DNA from: Clostridium sp. D43t1_170807_H7
Lineage (GTDB): Bacteria; Bacillota; Clostridia; Clostridiales; Clostridiaceae
DNA length: 64,000 nucleotides
NCBI RefSeq assembly: GCF_015555905.1
Contig: NZ_JADNLK010000003.1
Coordinates: 124,001-188,000, forward strand
Reading direction: 5' to 3'
This document shows, one piece after another, positions 7,419 through 17,086 of the stretch. The translations under genes and the position numbers were made by a program. The stretch's first letter is position 1, and each line of letters begins with the position of its first letter. The notes below the pieces were generated by a model. That model was not told where the DNA came from and did not search any database. It saw only the letters and a list, made by a program, of their open reading frames with translations.

Positions 7419-9098
7419 ATGATGCAATTTTTACAAAGAATCGGTAAAGCAATCATGCTTCCAATTGCAGCTCTTCCAATCGCTGGTATATTACTAGGTG
7501 TTGGTGGAGCACTACTAGGAATAGCAGGATTAAGCAATGCACCTGCTATTTACGAACCGCTAATAGCATTTGTTAATATTCCAGCTGTAACAGCTGTTTT
7601 AACTGTTATGAAAAACATAGGTGATATAGTATTCGGTAACTTGCCTGTACTATTTGCTGTTGGGGTTGCTGTTGGTTTAGCTAAAAAGGATAAGGGTACT
7701 GCTGCTTTAGCTTCAGTATTCGGATTTATCGTAATGAACCAAGTTGTTTCTACACTTTTAGCTTTAGGTGTTACTCAATTAGGAGTTCTTACTCCAGATT
7801 CAGTTGGTGAATATGGAACTTATGTAACTACTAACTTAGGTATATTTACATTAAATATGTCTGTATTTGGTGGTATTATTACAGGTATAGTTACTGCATT
7901 ATTACACAATAGATTCTGTACAATTCAATTACCACCAGTTATTGGATTCTTCTCAGGTGCTAGATTTGTTCCAATAATAACTTCACTTACAATGGCTTTA
8001 GTTGGTGCAGTACTTGCATTTGCATGGCCAGTTGTTCAAGATGGTATCAGTATGTTATCTACATTTGTTAAAAATGCTGGACCTTTCGGTACTTTCTTAT
8101 ATGGACTTATTGAGAGAGCTTTAATTCCGTTTGGATTACACCATGTGTTCTATACTCCATTCTGGTATGGATCTTTCGTTGAAGCTAACGTATTAGTTAA
8201 TGGTTCAATTCAAACAGTTGCTGGTGCAAATACTGCTTACTTCGTTCAATTATCAAGTATGACTGATTTAGTTGGTGCTTCTGCTTCAACTATGAGCGAA
8301 ATTGTTAATGGAACAACTAGATTCATGGCTGGTAAATTCCCACTAATGATGTTTGGTCTACCTGGTGCTGCACTTGCTATGTATAAAGCAGCTAATCCAA
8401 GCAAAAGAAAAGTTGTTGGTTCATTATTAGCAACAGCTGCATTAACTTCATTCTTAACAGGTATTACTGAACCATTAGAATTTACATTCTTATTCGTTGC
8501 TCCAGTATTATACGTAGTTCACTGTATATTCGCTGGTTTAGCTTATATGTTAATGGGTGTTTTAAATGTATTCATAGGTATGACATTCTCTGGTGGATTC
8601 ATTGATTATGCTCTATTCGGATTACTTCCTGCAGGTGCTGGAGTTCCAACTAAATGGTTAACAGTTCTTCTTGTTGGTATTGTATACTTTATAGTTTACT
8701 ATTTTGTATTCTATTTCATGATTACTAAATTTAACTTAAAGACTCCTGGTAGAGATGAAAACGAAGGAGAAACTAAACTTTACACTAAAGCTGATTTCCA
8801 AAACTCTAAGGGTGGTGCTACAGAAGCTGCTGCTCCAAAGACTGCTGGTAAAGGTGAAATAGCTGAAAAAGCTCCTTTAGTATTAGCTGCTTTAGGTGGA
8901 GAAGAAAATATAGTATCTGTTGATGCTTGTATCACAAGATTAAGAGTTGAAGTAAAAAATAAAGCAAATGTTAACAAGGACGAATTAAAGAACCTTGGTG
9001 CTGCTGGTGTTGTTGAAGTTGGTAACGGAATTCAAGCAATATTCGGTGCAAAAGCAGATGCTTACAAGAATGCTATAAACGAAATTCTTGGTGAATAA
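7419..9098 (+). CDS. ptsG: PTS transporter subunit IICB, glucose / N-acetylglucosamine class
   Basis: Membrane sugar permease and phosphotransferase of 559 residues that imports and phosphorylates a hexose. The IIC domain (about 1-440) begins LQRIGKAIMLPIAALPIAG and contains LPPVIGFFSGARFVPI, ALIPFGLHHVFYTPFWYGSF and the conserved GITEPLEF. A linker rich in Ala and Lys (about 445-485) leads to a C-terminal IIB domain with the phosphoryl-accepting Cys504 in VDACITRLRVEV. No IIA domain is present, so an IIA must come from elsewhere. AGGAGG precedes the start. Glucose is the best guess because of the GlcT-like leader; N-acetylglucosamine cannot be excluded. It is monocistronic. Confidence 0.88.
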   Translation: MMQFLQRIGKAIMLPIAALPIAGILLGVGGALLGIAGLSNAPAIYEPLIAFVNIPAVTAVLTVMKNIGDIVFGNLPVLFAVGVAVGLAKKDKGTAALASVFGFIVMNQVVSTLLALGVTQLGVLTPDSVGEYGTYVTTNLGIFTLNMSVFGGIITGIVTALLHNRFCTIQLPPVIGFFSGARFVPIITSLTMALVGAVLAFAWPVVQDGISMLSTFVKNAGPFGTFLYGLIERALIPFGLHHVFYTPFWYGSFVEANVLVNGSIQTVAGANTAYFVQLSSMTDLVGASASTMSEIVNGTTRFMAGKFPLMMFGLPGAALAMYKAANPSKRKVVGSLLATAALTSFLTGITEPLEFTFLFVAPVLYVVHCIFAGLAYMLMGVLNVFIGMTFSGGFIDYALFGLLPAGAGVPTKWLTVLLVGIVYFIVYYFVFYFMITKFNLKTPGRDENEGETKLYTKADFQNSKGGATEAAAPKTAGKGEIAEKAPLVLAALGGEENIVSVDACITRLRVEVKNKANVNKDELKNLGAAGVVEVGNGIQAIFGAKADAYKNAINEILGE

Positions 9099-9138
9099 TT
9101 TTATTATAAAAATTTGATGTATTTAAAATATTAGAGTT

Positions 9139-9167
9139 AAAAAAAGTGGCCTAAGGCCACTTTTTTT
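9139..9167. terminator. Bidirectional terminator between the PTS gene and cfa
   Basis: Perfect hairpin AAAAAAGTGGCC / GGCCACTTTTTTT around a TAA loop. It lies between the convergent PTS and cfa genes. Confidence 0.9.
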
Positions 9168-9197
9168 AGTTAAGTTTAATATATTTAATTACTGAAA

Positions 9198-10376
9198 CTA
9201 TTTATACATATATTCTCTTGTCATAGGTAAGTTATTATTAACACCCTTAACAAATAGTATTTGATGTAAGTCTATTACTCCATTATTAAATGAAGCTGCA
9301 CAAGAGTATAAATACATTCTCCACATTCTTATAAACTTTTCATCAAACATTTTTCTAACTTCATCTATATTATCATCGAAGTTCTTTGCCCAATGTAATA
9401 ATGTTTCTTTATAATGTAATCTTAAGCTTTCAGCATCAAGTGTATGATAGTTATAATCAGCTGATATCTCTATTATCTCTCTAAAGCTTGGTATAACACC
9501 TCCTGGGAATATATATTTCTTTATCCAAGCATCTCCCTCTGATTCCTTAAGACCACTTATATAATGTAATAAGAATAATCCACCTTGTTTTAATACAGCA
9601 TTAACATTTTCAAAGAATAAATCATAATTTGGTCTTCCTACATGTTCTAGCATTCCAACACTTACAATTCTATCAAATGAAAGTCCACTCTTTTTCAATT
9701 CTCTATAATCCATTAATTTTACATCTAGGAAATCTTCAAGGTTCTCTTCTTTTATTCTTTCCTTAAATCTTTTATATTGTTCTTCACTTAATGTTATTCC
9801 TAATCCCTTAACTTTATATTGTTTAGCTGCTTCTATAAGTAATCCACCCCAACCGCAACCAATATCAAGTAAAGTTAAACCTTCGCTTAGATTAAGTTTT
9901 TTCAATATATGATTAATCTTATTCATTTGTGCATCATATAATGATTCATTTTCATTTTTAAAGTATGCACATGAATAACATAATGTATCATCCAACCATA
10001 TTTTATAAAAATCATTTCCTATATCATAATGTGATGAAACTTCTTCCTTTTGCTTTTTCATAGAAGTTGAGCCACCAAATATTTTATTTAAACTTTTAAA
10101 ATTTGTAGAGAATTTATCTATACATTTTAATAGTTCATTGAATACAGTGAACATATCACCTTCTATTTCTACATCTCCATTCATATAAGCTTCACCAAAA
10201 GTTAGTGAAGTACTAGTTAATAAGTCTTTCTTTTTTAAAGGTGCCTTTAATACTATTCTAAATTTAGGCTCATCATGTCCTACCTTTATTTCTTCACCGT
10301 CCCAAAACTTTAATTGAAAAGAAATTTCATCAAAATTTTTTAAGAAGGTCTTAAAAAAATTTTTCTCTATATCCAT
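9198..10376 (-). CDS. cfa: Cyclopropane-fatty-acyl-phospholipid synthase
   Basis: SAM-dependent enzyme of 392 residues that adds a methylene group to unsaturated acyl chains of membrane phospholipids. The N-terminal lipid-binding part is followed by VSSHYDIGNDFYKIWLDDTLCYSCAYF (about 114-140) and the SAM loop LLDIGCGWGGLLIEAA, typical of Cfa. The frame runs further upstream, but GAGAGGAG lies correctly before the ATG at 10376. It is downstream of a decayed radical SAM gene, separated by a long inverted repeat. Likely monocistronic. Confidence 0.93.
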   Translation of the reverse strand: MDIEKNFFKTFLKNFDEISFQLKFWDGEEIKVGHDEPKFRIVLKAPLKKKDLLTSTSLTFGEAYMNGDVEIEGDMFTVFNELLKCIDKFSTNFKSLNKIFGGSTSMKKQKEEVSSHYDIGNDFYKIWLDDTLCYSCAYFKNENESLYDAQMNKINHILKKLNLSEGLTLLDIGCGWGGLLIEAAKQYKVKGLGITLSEEQYKRFKERIKEENLEDFLDVKLMDYRELKKSGLSFDRIVSVGMLEHVGRPNYDLFFENVNAVLKQGGLFLLHYISGLKESEGDAWIKKYIFPGGVIPSFREIIEISADYNYHTLDAESLRLHYKETLLHWAKNFDDNIDEVRKMFDEKFIRMWRMYLYSCAASFNNGVIDLHQILFVKGVNNNLPMTREYMYK

Positions 10377-10410
10377 ATAATTAACTCCTCTCATAAATTT
10401 ATAAAATAAA

Positions 10411-10490
10411 TTAACCATTGTTATTAATATATATATTTATGGCGCTATATGATAATTTAATAAATATATTCTTAATAACAATGGTTTAAA
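10411..10490. repeat. Long inverted repeat upstream of cfa
   Basis: ACCATTGTTATTAA (10414-10427) is perfectly complementary to TTAATAACAATGGT (10472-10485), and the inner ATATATTTAT / ATAAATATAT segments also pair, around a GGCGC-containing loop. It could terminate the upstream radical SAM transcript or form a folded leader of cfa. Confidence 0.6.
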
Positions 10491-10503
10491 GCTCTACTAG
10501 CCT

Positions 10504-11652
10504 CTACATTAAATTATTCCAATATTTATAAATTTTATTCAATAGCACATTAATTAATGATACATCTTTAATGTTTGCATTTGAATAGTGACAGAATACA
10601 CATGGTTCTACATCTCCATTTGCATTAACGTGGCAATATCTTCTTCCTCCAGCAATGCAACCTCCAACATATTCAGCATCTCATGCCAGAAATCAATATT
10701 AAATATAGATTTTGTACTACGCCAACTTCTAATAGTTCTATATAACTTTTCTCTTTGATCTGGATTTGCCATTAACGATGTATCTGTCTTACATCCTATT
10801 GGCATAAATGTGAAGTACCAAGAGAAATATGCTCCCTTATCTATCATTAAATCTATAAATTCTTCAGATAGAACACTATCACAATTTGCTGTGGTGAAAC
10901 AAGTTGAGAATCCAAATGGAATTCTATTAGATTTCATAAGGTCCATGACTCTCATAATATCCTTCCAGGAACCTTCTCCTCTTCTTCCATCTGTTGCACC
11001 ATCAAATCCTTCAACACTTATAGTTGGTACTAAGTTTCCTACTTCAATTAAATCATCACAGAACTTTTGATCTATTAATGTTCCATTTGTAAAGAACATA
11101 CATACACAATCATTATGTTTTTTAGCTAATTTTAATATGTCGTTTTTTCTAACTAATGGTTCTCCACCAGTCATTATATAAAAGTAAATTCCTAACTCTT
11201 TTCCTTCAGTAAATAATTTATCTAATTGCTCATAGCTTAAATTTAAAGCTTTATTATAATCAGCTGCCCAACAACCTACACAATGCTTATTGCAAGCTGT
11301 AGTTGGGTCTACAAGTATCGTAAATGGTATTTCATGACCATATTTATCTCTATTTTTTTCTATCTCAGCCCATCCTCTAATAGATGCATTTAACAAGAAG
11401 TTTGTAAATACAGTTTGAACAATATTAGGATGAACATTATTAACTATATTGTACATTAAGATAGTCCAATTATTTTCTGGATCTTTTAAATATTCATCTA
11501 TCATATCATATTGATTCACATATATTTTTTCTGTATCAAACTTTCTTATCCAGCTTATAATCTTTGGTAAATTATTTTCTGGATCTTTTTTTTAAATATT
11601 CTAAAACTTGTTTTAAAGCAAATTGTTGAATTTTATATTTTGGACTTAACAT
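10504..11652 (-). pseudogene. Radical SAM / SPASM-like protein with two frameshifts
   Basis: The central 303 residues carry the radical SAM cluster motif CNKHCVGC (C-x3-C-x2-C) and the MTGGEPL motif, as in SPASM-type enzymes. A normal gene start (MLSPKYKIQQFALKQVLEYL after GGAGAGG) lies at 11652, but the frame breaks in a run of eight A/T pairs at 11586-11593; one base fewer restores DPENNLPKIISWIRKFD leading into the main frame. Near 10680 an extra dinucleotide shifts the frame again; the other frame continues DAEYVGGCIAGGRRYCHVNANGD with the expected C-terminal cysteines, then ends early at 10504. I read it as a decayed gene, though the homopolymer break alone could be a sequencing error. 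Confidence 0.75.
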
Positions 11653-11850
11653 TTAAACCTCTCCCTTCCAAATAATATTAAAATAATTACAAATATCCTT
11701 TATACCAATACTAAAAAAATAATTCCTCTACAATTGCTTTATATTAAATCTACTTATTTAATAATATATAAAATTTTTTCATATATTATTACTGTTCATT
11801 GATAACTATTTTTAATTAGACCTTAAAAATATTATTTAAAGATACTAAAA

Positions 11851-11881
11851 AATGCACATAATAATATTTATTATGTGCATT
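11851..11881 (-). terminator. Perfect palindromic terminator at the island edge
   Basis: AATGCACATAATAA / TTATTATGTGCATT with a 3-base loop, followed on the minus strand by TTTTTAG. It would terminate transcription coming from the phosphotransferase operon. It lies in a 664-bp gene-free stretch (11653-12316). Confidence 0.75.
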
Positions 11882-11908
11882 GGTATATTCTATACTTTTT
11901 TAATATCC

Positions 11909-12209
11909 CTTGCATGGAACGTGCTAGATACTTATCTTCGTCACTATCGTTCCTTGATAAGTAAAGCTACGTTCTCAGCAGTAAGATGTTACAAATCACT
12001 CACTTCATTCGTTCTTTGACATCTCTTGCATGGAACGTGCTAGATACTTATCTTCGTCACTATCGTTCCTTGATAAGTAAAGCTACGTTCTCAGCAGTAA
12101 GATGTTACAAATCACTCACTTCATTCGTTCTTTGACATCTCTTGCATGGAACGTGCTAGATACTTATCTTCGTCACTATCGTTCCTTGATAAGTAAAGCT
12201 ACGTTCTCA
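11909..12209. repeat. Tandem repeat, 116-bp unit, about 2.6 copies
   Basis: Units start at 11909, 12025 and 12141 with CTTGCATGGAACGTGCTAGA; the first two are nearly identical over 116 bp and the third breaks off after ACGTTCTCA near 12209. Within each unit GAACGTGCTAGATACTTATC can pair with GATAAGTAAAGCTACGTTC, so each copy could fold into a long imperfect hairpin. There are no unique spacers, which excludes CRISPR. It borders the accessory resistance-like operon. Confidence 0.9.
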
Positions 12210-12255
12210 ATATGCGTCTACACATAGGTCTTATACAATTTAACAAGTCTAGTTG

Positions 12256-12287
12256 TCAATGGGGTAATTTATGCGTTTTTTACCCCG
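12256..12287. repeat. Short inverted repeat after the phosphotransferase gene
   Basis: GGGGTAA and TTACCCC arms lie 30 bases past the phosphotransferase stop. The minus-strand side lacks a clear T run, so its role as terminator is uncertain. Confidence 0.4.
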
Positions 12288-12316
12288 GGGATTCCTTTCG
12301 CCAAATAGTATACAGC

Positions 12317-13225
12317 TTAAACATTGTCTATTTCCAATGCCTTCTTCGCCATTTGAACATATTCCTCAACACCAGATACTATTGCAAACTCAGCAATTGA
12401 AACCGGATATGCAGCGACCAGTTCAATAATATGCTCTTTCATTTTAGGCCAGTAATAACCCCCAGCTTCTTTATAAGCAATTATCAGAGCTTCTAATCCT
12501 TCTTCTCCAAAAGCCTTGTAGTTGAAAACAAAGTCATTTGAAATATCTGTTACCTTAGCTTCAGTCCAGTCGATCAATCCAGTCACGTTAGCTTCTTTAT
12601 CAATCATGGTATGTCCGGCATGAACATCTCCATGAATCAGTCCAGTTTTCTTTGGCCACATTTCATCATCATTAACCCATGACTGCCATCTATTCCATAA
12701 TTTCTCACCTACACCGAATTTTGTTTTTACATCATTCATACGCTGCTTCATTGATTTTCTCGCTTCTTCAGGTGTTTGCACTATTAGTCCAAATTCTGTA
12801 GCTTTATCACTAGGTATGCTATGAAGCTCTGCTAACACTCTTCCAAGAGACATGTGAAATGATGGTGGAACGTTGTTAATATCTATCTCCCAAACATAAT
12901 TTCCGATATTATGATCAATGGTTCCTGCTGGCACACCATCTAACTTCTTGTATGCTATTAGCTCATCTGTGTAAATAATCCAGTTTGGTGCCTGAAAATA
13001 TTTAACATACTGATTAACCAAATCTAATGCTTGTTTTTCTACCCTTGTTCTAGGCATAACATCTTCACGCCTAGGCAATCTAAGAACCCAATCTACTCCA
13101 CTTTCATCTAGAGCAAATACAACTTGAAAATCAAGTCCGGATTCATTAAACTGCATTGTTTCTTCCTTTAGAATAAGATTATGTTTTTTAGCTATTTCTA
13201 TAACTTGTTTCATATCTTTACTCAT
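12317..13225 (-). CDS. mph: Macrolide 2'-phosphotransferase family protein (Mph)
   Basis: Protein of 302 residues with the aminoglycoside/macrolide phosphotransferase fold. It follows the Mph pattern along its length: [15 protein letters not shown] (about 44-58), the catalytic loop [10 protein letters not shown] (Asp200), the metal-binding LIDWTEAKV (Asp219), [13 protein letters not shown] and the NEEY-like GVEEYVQMA near the end. Mph enzymes inactivate macrolides by GTP-dependent phosphorylation of the desosamine 2'-OH. It is the last gene of a TetR / alpha-beta hydrolase / Mph operon, 29 bases after the hydrolase. Local base composition looks higher in G+C than the flanks (27 of 60 bases at 12601-12660 against 18 of 60 at 10801-10860), which suggests transfer. 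Subclass and true substrate are not settled. Confidence 0.85.
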   Translation of the reverse strand: MSKDMKQVIEIAKKHNLILKEETMQFNESGLDFQVVFALDESGVDWVLRLPRREDVMPRTRVEKQALDLVNQYVKYFQAPNWIIYTDELIAYKKLDGVPAGTIDHNIGNYVWEIDINNVPPSFHMSLGRVLAELHSIPSDKATEFGLIVQTPEEARKSMKQRMNDVKTKFGVGEKLWNRWQSWVNDDEMWPKKTGLIHGDVHAGHTMIDKEANVTGLIDWTEAKVTDISNDFVFNYKAFGEEGLEALIIAYKEAGGYYWPKMKEHIIELVAAYPVSIAEFAIVSGVEEYVQMAKKALEIDNV

Positions 13226-13254
13226 TCAAATCACTCCTGTCTAAAAATTTTTAT

Positions 13255-14094
13255 TCATAAATTTGTTGCATGCTTTGATATAGCATTAATAATTTCATCC
13301 CAATCATTATGGTGAAGCTCATGCCCTGTACCCTCTAAGGTAACCAATACTGCATTTGGTATCACTTCGGAAAGATGAATTCCATGCTCGTAGGGAATAA
13401 TAGTGTCTTCTGTTCCATGAATTACCAATGTAGGAGCATTGATTTCATTGGTTCTAGACAAATACGAACCCCAGCCTTTAATAAATCCATGATTCTCCAT
13501 ACTCTGCAAATTAATAGCTCTATCAAATTCTTCTTCATTCAGTCTCCTAATCTTCTCTTCATCAAATATATGTTTTGATCCTATAAGAACTTTGCTTTTT
13601 TTGATAAAACACTCTACCACTTCATCTTTGTCTTGCCAGTTTCTGATTTTTAGCTCACTTAAGGCCTTAGTTACTTTATTATCCTTTTTGGGAAGACTAG
13701 AATCGAAATTTGATGTCATAATTAATGATATAGTAAGAACCCTGCTTGGATGTTTAAGTGCTATTATCTGCGTAATTATTCCACCCATAGACATACCAAC
13801 TATGTGGGCCTTATCAACCTTATAGGCATCTAGAACTTGGATTGCATCATCAGCCAAATCCTCAAAGGTATACTCTGGATGGCCATATTCGTAAGTAATT
13901 GACTTGCCTACATCTCTATTGTCATATCGTATAATGTGAAATCCTTGGTTACTTAGTCTCTTACAAAACTCTTCTTCCCAATAAATCATTGATGCAGTAG
14001 CTCCCATAATTAACAAGATCGTTGGATTATTAATTTCTCCAAAACTTTCAGTACAGATATGAACATCATTAAAACGAATTATTTTTTCTGTCAT
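13255..14094 (-). CDS. Alpha/beta hydrolase, RdmC-like
   Basis: Alpha/beta hydrolase of 279 residues with a full catalytic triad: Ser102 in the nucleophile elbow GMSMGG, Asp230 in HGTEDTIIP and His258 in GTGHELHH. The N-terminal LLIMGATASMIYWEEEF...IIRYDNRDVGKS is typical of the RdmC / aclacinomycin methylesterase branch of the superfamily. It sits between a TetR regulator and an Mph-type phosphotransferase on the same strand with short gaps (53 and 29 bases). EstT-type macrolide esterases are also alpha/beta hydrolases, so hydrolysis of a macrolide or similar lactone is a reasonable but unproven idea. Confidence 0.85.
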   Translation of the reverse strand: MTEKIIRFNDVHICTESFGEINNPTILLIMGATASMIYWEEEFCKRLSNQGFHIIRYDNRDVGKSITYEYGHPEYTFEDLADDAIQVLDAYKVDKAHIVGMSMGGIITQIIALKHPSRVLTISLIMTSNFDSSLPKKDNKVTKALSELKIRNWQDKDEVVECFIKKSKVLIGSKHIFDEEKIRRLNEEEFDRAINLQSMENHGFIKGWGSYLSRTNEINAPTLVIHGTEDTIIPYEHGIHLSEVIPNAVLVTLEGTGHELHHNDWDEIINAISKHATNL

Positions 14095-14147
14095 AACTTA
14101 TCACCACTTTTCTGCTTTCTGTCGATAATATCTTTACCTATATTCAA

Positions 14148-14747
14148 TTAAGTCCGAATAATTTGGTTAGCAGCAGCTTCAAATAATAAATCTCTAACCC
14201 TTACATAGTTATATTGCTGTAAATCTCTCTTTTGAGAACCTATTAGTAAAGCAGCCCTTAAAACTCCAGCTATAACGTTTGGATCTTCATCAATAATCTC
14301 CTTAGAGTCTTGTCGTGTCTTAATAAATTCCATTAGTGGAACAATACTTCTCAGACTTTCAGAACCGATGTATTGTGGATTTAGTTTTCTTGATACGATA
14401 TTGTATTCTTCCAGGTCATAAATCAGCCTTTGGGTTAATATTTTTGATTCCAATTCCATTGACATTTTATTTAAATATGTCTTTATAGCTGTATATATAT
14501 CCTTAGCTGCCATAACCTCTGGCCAAACCTGTTTCTCAATTTGTTCTCCCTCACGTGCTAACAATTCCATATATAGCATTTCTTTTGATTCGCAAAATAT
14601 ATAAAAAGAACTCTTTGCAATTCCAACTGATGAAGTAATATCTTCAATAGAAGTACTTTTAAATCCTTTATCTATAAAAAAACGATAGGCTACTTCAATC
14701 AATTCTTCTCGAATTCTTTCTTTTTCTAACTCTGTAAATTTTGCCAT
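14148..14747 (-). CDS. TetR family transcriptional regulator
   Basis: Regulator of 199 residues. The N-terminal TetR DNA-binding domain (about 8-55) reads AYRFFIDKGFKSTSIEDITSSVGIAKSSFYIFCESKEMLY, a good match to the family; the rest is a helical ligand-binding domain without obvious relatives. AGGAGG precedes the ATG. It is the first gene of the operon with the hydrolase and Mph genes. A perfect inverted repeat about 30 bases before its start is the likely operator, so it probably represses its own operon until a ligand binds. Confidence 0.92.
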   Translation of the reverse strand: MAKFTELEKERIREELIEVAYRFFIDKGFKSTSIEDITSSVGIAKSSFYIFCESKEMLYMELLAREGEQIEKQVWPEVMAAKDIYTAIKTYLNKMSMELESKILTQRLIYDLEEYNIVSRKLNPQYIGSESLRSIVPLMEFIKTRQDSKEIIDEDPNVIAGVLRAALLIGSQKRDLQQYNYVRVRDLLFEAAANQIIRT

Positions 14748-14775
14748 AACCTAAACTCCCTCCTTACTTTATAAA

Positions 14776-14806
14776 TATAAAAACAAAATATTTATTTGTT
14801 TTTATA
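14776..14806. promoter_or_regulatory. Likely TetR operator, perfect inverted repeat
   Basis: TATAAAAACAAA (14776-14787) and TTTGTTTTTATA (14795-14806) are exact reverse complements separated by 7 bases, just upstream of the TetR-family gene. Size and place fit a TetR operator overlapping the promoter. Confidence 0.75.
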
Positions 14807-14859
14807 ATAACATGTATGCAAAATTACGTCAATTTAAACTTTATTTTTCTCAAAATATT

Positions 14860-14897
14860 AAGAAGCCGACTCAGATCATTGATCCTAGTCAGCCAGC
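14860..14897 (-). terminator. Possible terminator downstream of rlmD
   Basis: Imperfect GC-richer inverted repeat (AGCCGACTCAGATC / GATCCTAGTCAGCC) followed on the minus strand by TTCTTAATATTTT. The surrounding stretch 14748-15143 has no convincing gene; it holds the TetR operator and this hairpin. Confidence 0.5.
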
Positions 14898-15143
14898 TAA
14901 TCTATTACTCTCAATCAAACTATATCTCCATTCCATTAATAAAACGGATAATTATTTTCTCCATTTCAAAACTTCCGTAATATCTGAAACTATAATAGTA
15001 TATGAAAATATGATATATAGTTAAACCTTTCAGGCAAAACATACATATTGCAGGGTAAACAAAAGTGCTATTTCTGTTCCCACAGACTTAAAACACACGA
15101 AACTGCATGATTGATTATCCCATGAACCCCTTGATTTTACTGA

Positions 15144-16511
15144 CTATTTCCGTTCTAGCAGACATACGGTCTCAACGTGAGCTGTTTGAGGGAACATGTC
15201 TACTGGCTGAACTTCTAGTGTTTTATATCCATTTTGCTCTAAAATGGCTAGATCTCTAGCTAGAGTACTTGGATCACAACTTACATATACAATTCTTTCT
15301 GCATCAATGTTAGTTATAGCATTTAATAGCTTAACATCACAGCCTTTTCTTGGTGGATCTACCACAACTACATCTGCTTTTACACCTTTATTTATTAAAT
15401 CAGGTATAACAACTTCTGATTCTCCAACAAAGAACTCAACATTATCAACATTGTTTTCTTTAGCATTTATATTTGCATTTTCAATAGCTTGTGGAATTAT
15501 TTCTACTCCATAAACCTTCTTTGCCTTTTGTGATAAAAATAAAGTTATTGTTCCAGTTCCACAATATGCATCAAATACAGTTTCATCTCCAGTTAATTGA
15601 GCATATTCTAAAGCTTTACCATATAAAACTTCTGTTTGAATAGGATTAACTTGGAAGAATGATAACGGAGATATATTAAATTTAAAATCACCTATATAAT
15701 CACTTATAGTAGGCTCTCCCCATAATGTTATACATTCTTGGCCTAATATCACATTCGTAGCTTTAGAATTAATATTTTGTACTATACTCTTTATCCCTGG
15801 TATATTATCAACTATTAATTGTACAAACTCATCTTTATTAGGTAATTTATTTCCATTAGTCACCAAAACCACCATTACTTCATTAGTGGTAAATCCACGT
15901 CTAATCATTATGTGTCTAAGAATTCCTGTTTCGTCATACTTTCCATCAATATTATATGGCTTTATATTGTTCTTTTTTATCCATTGTCTTGTTAATTCAA
16001 CTACTCTATCAGCTACTTCATCTTGAATTAAACAAGTCTCCATATCTATTATTTCATGACTTCTTGGTGCGAAAAATCCTATCTTTAATTCTCCATTTAC
16101 CATACCTATAGGTAATTGAACCTTATTTCTGTATCTCCAAGGTTCTTCCATACCTAATGGAAATTTAACTATATTCTCATCTAGTTTTCCTATTTTAGTT
16201 ATACAATCTTTTACTCTTTCAAACTTAAAATTTAATTGCTCTTTATATGTAGAGTGTTGTAGTTTACATCCACCGCATCTTTTATTTATATTGCATTTTG
16301 CTTCACATCTTTCTTTTGATGGTTCTAGAACCTCAATTAACTTAGCATAAGCAAAGTTTTTTTTCGATTTTACTATTCTTGCATTAACTTTTTCACCTTT
16401 TAATGCCCCTTCTATGAATATAGGAAAAGTATCATTAATCTTTGCTATTCCTTCTCCCTCATATCCCTGAGAAATTATATCTAATGTATATTCTTTATTT
16501 TTTTCTACCAA
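15144..16511 (-). CDS. rlmD: 23S rRNA (uracil-C5)-methyltransferase RlmD
   Basis: RumA/RlmD family RNA methyltransferase of about 455 residues. A TRAM domain ([18 protein letters not shown]..., first 60 residues) is followed by the iron-sulfur cysteine set C-x3-C-x5-C-x2-C in [14 protein letters not shown], the SAM loop [20 protein letters not shown] and the catalytic Cys in [13 protein letters not shown]. It methylates a uracil in 23S rRNA; the exact position (1939 or 747 class) cannot be told from sequence alone. The frame opens at a GTG at 16520, but the AGGTG site favours the TTG at 16511. It is monocistronic. Confidence 0.9.
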   Translation of the reverse strand: MVEKNKEYTLDIISQGYEGEGIAKINDTFPIFIEGALKGEKVNARIVKSKKNFAYAKLIEVLEPSKERCEAKCNINKRCGGCKLQHSTYKEQLNFKFERVKDCITKIGKLDENIVKFPLGMEEPWRYRNKVQLPIGMVNGELKIGFFAPRSHEIIDMETCLIQDEVADRVVELTRQWIKKNNIKPYNIDGKYDETGILRHIMIRRGFTTNEVMVVLVTNGNKLPNKDEFVQLIVDNIPGIKSIVQNINSKATNVILGQECITLWGEPTISDYIGDFKFNISPLSFFQVNPIQTEVLYGKALEYAQLTGDETVFDAYCGTGTITLFLSQKAKKVYGVEIIPQAIENANINAKENNVDNVEFFVGESEVVIPDLINKGVKADVVVVDPPRKGCDVKLLNAITNIDAERIVYVSCDPSTLARDLAILEQNGYKTLEVQPVDMFPQTAHVETVCLLERK

Positions 16512-16744
16512 ACTTATCACCTATCAATCATGTTTTATCTTTTCATATTTGTATTAATTATTGTTATACTTAATTTCTAAATGAATAAACTATTAATATT
16601 ATATACTATATTATCCCCCTTATAAACATGGTATATATATTTACATGCTACAAATCTTACATTTCTTAGCTATTTTGTTTACCTAGGTAAAATATTACTT
16701 TGGAGATATTTCTTTTATACTATCACAATTATAATTTTGCAAAA

Positions 16745-16775
16745 AAAAATACACCTTACGGTGCATTTTTTAATA
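16745..16775. terminator. Terminator-like hairpin
   Basis: TACACC / GGTGCA-type stem with a TTAC loop flanked by long A and T runs, in the 575-bp gene-free stretch between rlmD and pyk (16512-17086). It could work in either direction. Confidence 0.55.
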
Positions 16776-16980
16776 GAATCAGTTGCCACACTGTACCATT
16801 TTAATTCTTTCGAACTATTATGATACTATCAATTATAACCTACTTTTGTAACTTTAAATGTTAACTTTTTGTTAACTTTTTTATTTTTTATTGATTTTTG
16901 CTAGTCAATCTTGCATTTTTAATGCTATTTTCACTAATTAACGAATAATTTTATTCATTTCACTAATTTAGTTACAATAT

Positions 16981-17037
16981 ATGGGTGTGCCTCCGGGGAA
17001 GAACCAATATATGGTTCTTCCCCGGAGGCACACCCAT
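16981..17037. repeat. Perfect GC-rich palindrome, 26-bp arms (copy 1 of a hairpin family)
   Basis: Arms 16981-17006 and 17012-17037 are exact reverse complements around the 5-base loop ATATA. The core CCTCCGGGGA...TCCCCGGAGG (39 bases between the outer CC and GG) is shared in length and loop (CCAATAT) with a second copy at 50317-50355. It is strikingly GC-rich for this genome. It lies directly past the pyk terminator. Confidence 0.9.
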
Positions 17038-17044
17038 AAAATAT

Positions 17045-17078
17045 AAAAAAAGAAGTGTAATATTTACACTTCTTTTTT
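17045..17078. terminator. Terminator of pyk
   Basis: AAAAAAGAAGTGTAA / TTACACTTCTTTTTT stem just downstream of the pyk stop, with A and T runs on both sides. Confidence 0.9.
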
Positions 17079-17086
17079 ATGTCAAA

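Noticed and set aside
11909-12209. CRISPR array
   Set aside because: The repeats are 116 bp, directly joined, with no variable spacers and no cas genes.
12212-12400. Plus-strand reading frame of 62 codons at the edge of the phosphotransferase gene
   Set aside because: It overlaps the antisense of the phosphotransferase C-terminus and has no ribosome site.
14812-15024. Plus-strand reading frame of 70 codons between the TetR gene and rlmD
   Set aside because: No ribosome site, it crosses a terminator-like hairpin, and its composition is unlike the real genes.
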